NCBI GenBank assembly: GCA_023078555.1
Contig: CM041202.1
Span: 3,530,022 to 3,594,021, forward strand
DNA length: 64,000 nt
Origin: Ulva prolifera
Lineage: Eukaryota > Chlorophyta > Ulvophyceae > Ulvales > Ulvaceae
Direction of reading: 5' to 3'
Part shown: positions 57,623 through 64,000 of the stretch, piece after piece
Position numbering within the stretch: the stretch's first letter is position 1
How the letters are laid out: every line of letters starts with the position of its first letter
The notes under the pieces: generated by a model
The model's input: only the letters and a program-made list of their open reading frames with translations
What the model was told of the DNA's origin: nothing
Database searches by the model: none
Program-made: the position numbers and the translations under genes

Positions 57623-58054
57623 ATGGCTAACGCTTTCAAATTTTCGTTCCTGCACATGGAACAAATTGCAGCTTTCGGTGCATCGGTTCCAGATCTTTGC
57701 GAAGATGATGACATCAAAGTCATGCACACCTGGGACGACTACATCCACTATAAAAACGCCGAACGTGCCGCCATACATGGACAGAATTCTCGATACACAA
57801 CTGTTCAGACTGATTTCAAAGACCATCACACAAGAGACCTGTCAACATTTCCCCCAAATGGCTTCCTCGAAGAAGCATTTACTGCCGTTGTCGATGACAC
57901 TCCAAGTGATGTCAAGATATACACTTGCGAAGATCAAGTGAAAAACAGCGGTGTGTCTTATCCTTCTTCAATCCAGCATCGATGTTTTGCAACTGGATCC
58001 AGTTGCAAAACATTTCCATTTGCATATACCTTCAACTTACGACACCTCAACTGA
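57623..58054 (+). CDS. Helitron-associated ORF, unknown function
   Basis: One hundred and forty-three codons from ATG 57623 (CACAATGGCT). The first 110 residues have an ordinary, protein-like composition (MEQIAAFGASVPDLCEDDDI, HTWDDYIHYKNAERAAI, LEEAFTAVVDDTPSDVKIYT); I do not recognise them. The end of the frame crosses a perfect 32-bp palindrome (57982-58013), so the last 20 or so residues are doubtful and the real protein may be spliced or end differently. It sits between the helicase gene and satellite array 2, in the same orientation as the helicase. It may be an accessory gene of the element or a captured host fragment. Confidence 0.4.
   Translation: MANAFKFSFLHMEQIAAFGASVPDLCEDDDIKVMHTWDDYIHYKNAERAAIHGQNSRYTTVQTDFKDHHTRDLSTFPPNGFLEEAFTAVVDDTPSDVKIYTCEDQVKNSGVSYPSSIQHRCFATGSSCKTFPFAYTFNLRHLN
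57982..58013. repeat. Perfect 32-bp palindrome
   Basis: Bases 57982-58013 equal their reverse complement with no spacer; the centre is TTGCAACTGGATCCAGTTGC. It lies near the end of one ORF and 66 bp before the start codon of the next. It could fold as a hairpin in RNA or single-stranded DNA, as the 3' palindrome of a Helitron does, but no Helitron-type end follows directly. Confidence 0.9.
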
Positions 58055-58078
58055 AACACATCAGTATAATTATGTGAA

Positions 58079-58354
58079 ATGTACCACATGGGTCAAGACA
58101 TTCCGACTCTGAAGAACGCCGTCAACTCCACCGATCCCGACAAAGCTATCAAGACGTTGTTTGACAAAGAATTCGCTTTGTACCAGACATTCGCCAGCCA
58201 CAACGGCATCAAAATAACAGGTATCACGATGCCTGCTTTCAAAGATGTTGTTGCAGCACGGGATTCCGACGCCTTCGTAGTTTTTGACCACGGCATGGCA
58301 GTTCAACTGAAGCCTCCCAAACGCAGAAGAGTCTTAGAAAAGTTTGGTATTTAA
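58079..58354 (+). CDS. Helitron-associated small ORF with basic C-terminus
   Basis: Ninety-one residues from ATG 58079 (a stop lies four codons upstream in frame). The N-terminal two thirds look helical and amphipathic (TLKNAVNSTDPDKAIKTLFD), followed by AFKDVVAARDSDAFVVFD and a basic tail KPPKRRRVLEKF that resembles a nuclear localisation signal. No family recognised. Only 24 bp separate it from the preceding ORF on the same strand, so the two could be parts of one gene, but I found no splice pair that keeps both frames open. Confidence 0.4.
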   Translation: MYHMGQDIPTLKNAVNSTDPDKAIKTLFDKEFALYQTFASHNGIKITGITMPAFKDVVAARDSDAFVVFDHGMAVQLKPPKRRRVLEKFGI

Positions 58355-58445
58355 TTGCACTTTACAGCAGCTACATAGTTATGTACCTGCTCTGTAACTT
58401 ACGCCATGTTGTTGTAAACAGCTTCGCTGTTTCCACAATCAGAAG

Positions 58446-61171
58446 TGCAATATTCAACGTCATATATGTATCTATCTACCTATCTATCTAGCATCATTCT
58501 GACCTTTGCATTATATTTACTGCAACAGAAATCAACTGAGTTGAGCATCGAGCACCATGCAAAGCTGCAGAGCACCGCAGCTGCGATGCACCTCTGGCCA
58601 CGCTGGCTGCAGCGCCCCGCCAGCATCGAGCTTCATGCTTCAGCTTCGAGTATCAAAGCGCAAGAGCCCCCCGAAGGGGGGCTCGTCGCTTGTATATTAT
58701 ATTCAGCATCACTGTATGTATGTATCTATCTATGTATCCGTTGTCCGGCGGCTGCTCCGTTCCGGCCTCGCCTCCGCGTCGGGGCCTCGGCGTCGGCTTC
58801 GCATCTGTGCATCTGCATCCAGAAACCCCGCGACGCAGGTCGCCTCACGTTCGCGTCGTGCGTCTGCGGCGCTGTAGGGCGCCGAAGTTGCGCTGCACCT
58901 CTGGCCACGCGCCTTTCAGCGGCGCTCCGCCACGGATGCGGTGGCTTCTGGTTCAACCGAGGCATCACGTATTCTAATTAAATTATATGCATCATGTTTA
59001 GTGCATCAGAAACGATTCGCATCGAGCTTCGAGCATGACGCATCGCGCGGCAGAGCGCTGCACCTCTGGCCACGCTGGCTGCAGCGCTCCGCCACGGATG
59101 CGACCGCTTCGGAGCCAGCTTAAGCATCACAGAACTTATATGTAGCATTTGCACTGTTTTCAGCGTGTCAGGAATCATTTGCATCGGCTTCAAGCATCAA
59201 TCTTCTCGAGCGTCGAGGACCGACAGGCCCCCCTTCGGGCCCCCCTTCGGGCCACGTCTACTGGCTGTCGAGCTTTTCAGCGGCGCTCCGCCACGGACGC
59301 GGCCCCTCGAGCACTGCTGAAATATCACTTATTCTGAACACAACTTATGCATTAAATTTTCTTCGACAGAAATCGCTTGCATTGAGCGTCGAGCACCGTG
59401 CATCGAGTAGCAGGGCGCCGCAGCTGCGATGCACCTCTGGCCACGCTGGCTGCAGCGCTCCGCTTCAGCATCGAGCTTCATGCTTCAGCTTCGAGTATCA
59501 AAGCGCAAGAGCCCCCCGAAGGGGGGCTCGTCGCTTGTCTATCTATCTATCTATGTATCCGTTGTCCGGCGGCTGCTCCGTTCCGGCCTCACCTCCGCGT
59601 CGGGCCTCGGCGTCGGCTTCGCGTCGGTGCATCTGCTTCCGGAGACCCCGCGGCGCAGGTCGCCTCGCGTTCGCGTCGTGCGTCTGCAGCGCTGTAGGGC
59701 GCCGAAGTTGCGCTGCACCTCTGGCCACGCGCCTTTCAGCGGCGCTCCGCCACGGGCGCGGCCGCTTCTGGTTCGACCGAGGCATCGCATATTTTAATTA
59801 AATTATATACTTCATATCTAATGTATCAGAAACGAATTGCATCGAGCTTCGAGCATGACGCATCGCGCAGCAGAGCGCTGCACCTCTGGCCACGCTGGCT
59901 GCAGCGCTCCGCCACGGACGCGACCGCATCGGAGCCAGCCGAGGCGTCACAGCACTTATGTGTAGCGTTTGCATTGTTTTCAGAGTGTCAGGCATCGCTT
60001 GCGTCGGCTGCAAGCATCGGTTTTTTCAAGCGTCACAGCCCTTCGGGCCCCCCGTCGGGCCCCCCTTCGGGCCACGTCTACTGGCTGCCGAGCTTTTCAG
60101 CGGCGCTCCGCCACGGACGCGGCCGCTTCGAGCCCTGCTGAGATATCACATGTTCTGATCATAACTTATGCATTACATTTACCGCGACAGAAATCGCTTG
60201 CATCGAGCGTCGAGCACCCTGCATCGAGCAGCAGGGCGCCGCAGCTGCGATGCACCTCTGGCCACGATGGCTGCAGCGCTCCGCCAGCATCGAGCTTCAT
60301 GCTTCAGCTTCGAGTATCAAAGCGCAAGAGCCCCCCGAAGGGGGGCTCGTCGCTTGTCTATCTATCTATGTTTTGATTGTCCGGCGGCTGCTCCATTCCG
60401 GCCTCGCCTCCGCGCCGGGGCTTCGGCGTCGGCTTCGCATCTGTGCATCTGCTTCTAGAAACCCCGCGACGCAGGTCGCTTTGCGTTCGCGTCGTTCCTC
60501 TGCAGCGCTGTAGGGCGCCGAAGTTGCGCTGCACCTCTGGCCACGCGGCTTTCAGCAGCGCTCCGCCACGGATGCGGCCGTTTCTGGCCCGGCTGAAGCA
60601 TCAAATATTCTAATTAAATTATATGCATCATATTTAGTGCATCAGAAACGATTTGCATCGAGCTTCGAGCATGACGCATCGGACAGCAGAGCGCTGCACC
60701 TCTGGCCACGCTGGCTGCAGCGCTCCGCCACGGATGCGACCGCTTCGGAGCCAGCCGTGGCGTCACAGCACTTATGTGTAGCATTTGCATTGTTTTCAGA
60801 GTGTCAGGCATCACTTGCATCAGCTTCACGCATCACGTTTTTCAAGCGTCGAGGACCGACGGGCCCCCCTTTGGGCCCCCCTTCGGGCTACGTCTACTGG
60901 CTATCGAGCTTTTCAACGGTGCTCCGCAACGGAAGCGGCCGCTTCGACCCCTGCCGAAGCATCACATATTGTGATCACAACTTATGCATTGTATTTGCTA
61001 CGACAGAAATCGATTGCATTGAGCGCCGAGCACCATGCATCGAGCAGCAGAGCGCCGCAGCTGCGATGCACCTCTGGCCACGCTGGCTGCAGCGCTCCGC
61101 CAGCACCGAGCTTCATGCTTCAACTTCAAGTATCAAAGCGTAAGAGCCCCCGGAAGCGGGGCTTGTCGCTT
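58446..61171 (+). repeat. Satellite array 2: partial unit plus three ~819-bp units
   Basis: After a CTAT microsatellite the array enters with the last sub-repeat of a unit (about 58490-58690). A 29-bp boundary word follows (58695-58715) and then three full units, with CCGGCGGCTGCTCC at 58745, 59566 and 60381 (spacing 821 and 815). Each ends in the GAGCCCCCC stem. The last stem (61145-61165) has changed bases. The partial unit joined directly to a boundary word shows one element ending at ...GTCGCTTGTA and the next starting TTATATTCAGCATC. Orientation matches array 1. Confidence 0.9.
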
Positions 61172-61229
61172 GTATATATATTCTTATACCGGTATATGGA
61201 ATCCAATATACCCCTCAAGGTCAGCCTTA

Positions 61230-61300
61230 GATATGACGCTTCCACTCGCGCTTGCATTCGAACAAATCGCCAACAGAAGCTCGTCTACTTAAAGCAGCAA
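61230..61300 (-). mobile_element. Gypsy fragment right of the block (matches 29577)
   Basis: Thirty-four bases (TATGACGCTTCCACTCGCGC onward, from 61233) are identical to 29577-29610 of the gypsy remnant, same orientation. Sequence beyond about 61267 no longer matches. With 45818-45983 this flanks the 15.2-kb block. Confidence 0.55.
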
Positions 61301-61712
61301 CGCCACATGTGAATGGCTCATTGATGAGCACGATCTTCAAGATGCATGGCCAGTGTCACTCCCAATGGTTGTCAATGCGTACAAAGACTCATCAAGGCAA
61401 AAAATCACAGATGTCACTGCCTTGCTAGGTGACCAACCTCCACAAATCGGGTGCAGCCCAAAACGTGCAAATTGCTGATAGCAGGCTTGGTACCTTTGGG
61501 GGGCTCCCATGGTGATGGTCCACCTTCGGTGAACATGACGTTGGATGGGAGGGCCGTATGCATTGCCGCTTGTGGCCAATAAAGTTTTGTTCTAACTGTG
61601 CATCGGCAATCGGAGGATTGTCTTGCCGCTTCGGGACAAGCTGCACATGCTTCTGCTCGACTTCCTCACCGCAATGATTGGTCACCTTGGTTGTGCCAAC
61701 GGCTGCGAATTT

Positions 61713-62056
61713 TGTAAAAAACGCTATCATTTGTGCAGGGCAGACGCGCAATCCTCATGCAGGTCAGGTCAGAACAGACATCATCTCATACCTACTGCGC
61801 ACAGAGGTAGAACCGCGAGAGCTAAGGGCGAGTGCTAATACCGTGAAACAGTAGAGAAAAGGTTACAGCTCTTAGTGTGCACAGCCATATATGCACACTG
61901 AATAGTCAAGATTACGGCGGAAGATCCTTGTAGGATCTCCCTCACTACTCCGGGACAATCCCGCCGGCGGCTTACCCCTGCACTGGATCCGCGGATCGTT
62001 CGTGCATGGGTTCACCTGTCACCACACTGCTGCCCGCAGGCGCATGCATTGTGACA
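61713..62056 (-). mobile_element. Solo LTR, second copy, in retroelement mosaic
   Basis: A 344-bp relative of the solo LTR at 30097-30442, inverted (TGTCACAATGCATGCG on minus at its start). The 5-bp flanks AATTT and AATTC differ at one place, suggesting an older insertion than the 30-kb copy. It separates copia protease from copia integrase sequence. Confidence 0.75.
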
Positions 62057-63400
62057 AATTCCTCAGTGTTTTTGTTGGCTACAGTAAATGTCGAATGCAT
62101 GGTAGTGATGTCATGCAGATATTCAGCACGGTTCACCATATGATTACTGGCGGCTAAATCAAAAAGTTAAACTCATTTAAACTCTTGTGAGGATGCAAAA
62201 TTGTGATGCACACAAATTCGCTAGTGCTTGGAGGGCCATATGCCTGGTTGGCTTTGGCTTGCGATCTCTTCCATTGCCATAGTATCCACGGCCATGGCCT
62301 CGGCCACGGCCTTGGCCACGGCCTTTGCCACGGCCCCAGCCTCAACCAACATTGGGATCATTGTCATATGAGACCCGTCTTCTTGCGTCCATGTTTTACT
62401 GGTGGGACATGAACAACAATTTGCGGATGCTGGAAAGAAATGGACATGTCGACGGCTGATATCACATCAAGTGCAAATAGTGCCTCATTTGGTTGGAACG
62501 AATCCACTACTGTGAACTTCACTGCAACTACCCGTCGTCCTACCCTCGCACTTAACATGATGGTCCCTATGCATGGTGCTTCTGACGCTGAAACTCCAAC
62601 CTTTACGATGTGTGCAGGTAAGAAGGGGATGTTGTGGCGCTCCAAAAATCTGTGAGTAATCATGCAATGATTTGTTGCCGTGTCCACTATCGCCTTGGCG
62701 AAGTGGTTTTGAATACGCGTGGGCATCGTACATCACGATCGACAAAAATTGTTTGTTGTGCCAAAACCGACAAGCATCTTTCTTGGTTGGTAAATTTGAC
62801 ACACACTGGTTCGTGATCATTGTGCATACGTGGTACTTTTGATGCCCCGGAACACGGTTGCCTGACATATGCTGTAGCAAATGCCGTGCTTCGTCAACCA
62901 TGGACGGGGAGTGGTGACGAAGATTTTTTGCAAACGAGTCAAAAATTCGCGCGGGAATGACGACATTAATATTGTGTCCATGCATGTTAATGGCGTACAT
63001 GTGGCAAATTGCAACCTGCGCCGCTTCTGTGCATGGGAGAGGCACTACAATATTTTCTATAAGGTCATGTAGATCAAGTAGAGGCAGGGACCCAGCCATA
63101 CATGCGGAGTTGAAACAAGTCGCGTTCAATGGTATTAACTTTCGTGCCAAATTGTAAGGCTCCGCCGCCCACTTTGGGCACGCAGTGGATGGCTTGCCAG
63201 CCTCTCAGCGGACATGTTTATGCTGTTCGGGGCGTGACCGTTTGGCTTGAGTATCAGAGCCTCTTCAGTTGGGTTCGTACCAGTCCCTCTTGTTATCGCG
63301 ATTGCGGCGCCGGGCTGGGTTGTAATTCCGGGGCACTGGGGTGAGGTTGCGCCGCCTATTGAAAGCCTCCCCAAAGAATGCGTCAAGAGACGCTTGCGGC

Positions 63401-63774
63401 TGTTATAAACGAGAACCTATTATGTGTGCATTAGGAGGTTAGTAGTGCCTATACCTGGAGAGCCGCCAGGTCGTACGAAAGGTCACTACACAGATCAGGG
63501 AGTATACTGCACTGGATGCAAGACAGTGCAGGAACCTATGGAAGATGTAAGAGAAAGGTTACTTCAGACTTGGACGCATACGACTATATGCAACCATTCG
63601 TGCATGTCTACCGTGGCCCAATGACAATGGCCCGGGGCGAGCCGCTCACGGAGCGCCCCAAGTATGCTCATGCATACTATCCTAACATAACACGGGTTGG
63701 GCCCTGGCCACCATACCCATGTGCAGACTTGCGCGTCATGCATTGCAGGTGTACCTAGACACTGATTTATGACA
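63401..63774 (-). repeat. Copia-family LTR (same family as element 1)
   Basis: A 374-bp LTR, minus orientation, closely similar to 38476-38850 and to the 30,029 LTR without its solo-LTR insertion. It contains the same GAGCGGCTCGCCCCGGGCCA word. It is the 5' LTR of remnant 3. Confidence 0.88.
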
Positions 63775-64000
63775 GCGGCACAAGTGACAGACAAGTGGGG
63801 CAATGGTCAACCTGATGATCGCCAGCTTGGGGGTTGGAATTATTCCTAGGCGAAGGGCATTCCCAACACTGATTGAACGGGTACAAGTAATGCATTTGCA
63901 ACATGCGTGTCGCCGTCAACATTAAGGTGGGTTCAATCCTTGGAGGCAGTGGGTGCGTTGCCGCAGCTAACGCACCATGGACCGAAGTAGGGCCGCCCTG
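63775..64000. other. No feature recognised (right edge)
   Basis: The last 226 bp show nothing recognisable; this is probably the original flank of copia remnant 3. Confidence 0.5.

Larger units (their letters stand above)
45984..61229. mobile_element. 15.2-kb composite block with TATACC-rich inverted ends (hAT-like termini)
   Basis: The left end reads TAGGGCTGGCCTATACTGG and is followed by many GGGTATA and TATACCGGTATA words up to about 46190. The right end reversed reads TAAGGCTGACCTTGAGGGG and also carries TATACCGGTATA (about 61172-61229). TAGGGCTGG-type termini with TATACCGGTATA repeats are familiar from hAT-type non-autonomous elements. Everything between (Helitron plus two satellite arrays) may have inserted into such an element. 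The 8-bp flanks do not match, so the ends are an inference from sequence similarity alone. Confidence 0.4.
61301..63774 (-). mobile_element. Copia-type remnant 3 / retroelement mosaic (minus)
   Basis: Read on minus it starts with a 5' LTR (63774-63401) of the same family as copia element 1 (TGTCATAAATCAGTGTCTAG ... TATAACA). It continues through unassigned sequence to a retropepsin-like stretch (about 62726-62380; VDTATNHCMITHRF, RRVVAVKFTVVDSF), then a Gly/Arg-rich tail and copia protease (FDLAASNHMVNRAEYLHD, about 62163-62057). After a nested solo LTR comes a copia integrase scrap (PAISNLHVLGCTRFVEV, about 61490-61440). The retropepsin-like stretch looks more gypsy-like, so pieces of two elements may be fused. 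It is broken, with many interruptions, and probably old. Confidence 0.6.

Noticed and set aside
57950-58080. An intron joining the ORFs at 57623 and 58079
   Set aside because: The only fair acceptor (CATCAG before 58066) leaves an in-frame stop before the second ORF, so no splice keeps both frames open.
46621-61171. Satellite arrays as rDNA spacer or as a CRISPR array
   Set aside because: No rRNA genes are near, units are contiguous without unique spacers, and unit length is far above CRISPR repeats.

Overview
This is eukaryotic DNA from a repeat-rich genome with roughly even base composition. Spliceosomal introns (GT-AG) can be placed inside transposon genes, and the mobile elements are all eukaryotic classes: Ty1/copia and Ty3/gypsy remnants, LINE 3' ends, a tyrosine-recombinase (YR) element, a Helitron, and TIR DNA elements. 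No conventional host gene is recognisable. A unicellular alga or similar protist is the best guess. The layout of the YR element recalls the Kangaroo/PAT group, first known in a volvocine green alga, but the species cannot be fixed from the sequence.

Layout. 1-14,200: mostly unrecognised sequence with homopolymer tracts, minisatellites, two adjacent perfect palindromes (3797-3844) and several 5'-truncated LINE-derived C-terminal domains (6.9-7.9 kb, 8.45-8.76 kb, 9.29-9.64 kb; 12.1-12.7 kb on minus). 14,216-20,973: a YR element with split direct repeats (91 bp and 190 bp, each pair identical), one long recombinase ORF, and a body that is mostly satellite DNA. 20,987-22,356: a pair of 75-bp inverted repeats about 1.2 kb apart. 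24.6-25.65 kb: the only open copy of the LINE-derived domain. 26.8-29.8 kb: a minus-strand gypsy remnant with two nested insertions. 30,029-38,850: a plus-strand copia remnant with both LTRs and three nested insertions. 38,851-43,542: a second, minus-strand copia remnant abutting the first. 44.6-46.0 kb: a TIR element and retroelement scraps. 45,984-61,229: a 15.2-kb block holding a Helitron (51.1-58.4 kb) between two tandem arrays of an ~819-bp unit; a single inverted unit lies in one of the Helitron introns. 61.3-63.8 kb: a minus-strand retroelement mosaic with an LTR and a nested solo LTR.

The parts relate mainly by nesting, which gives relative ages. A solo gypsy-type LTR sits in a copia LTR with a perfect 5-bp duplication. 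A TIR element sits in the copia body, and another copy lies at 44.6 kb. The Helitron block lies between two fragments of the same gypsy family. The Helitron gene keeps its N-terminal region and a complete Pif1-type helicase, but the HUH/Rep nuclease between them is absent. Its flanking arrays are built of sub-repeats that also occur, decayed, inside the Helitron's own non-coding parts. The window reads as a transposon graveyard with a few young pieces. The least familiar objects are the YR element without a visible reverse transcriptase and the Helitron/819-bp satellite complex.
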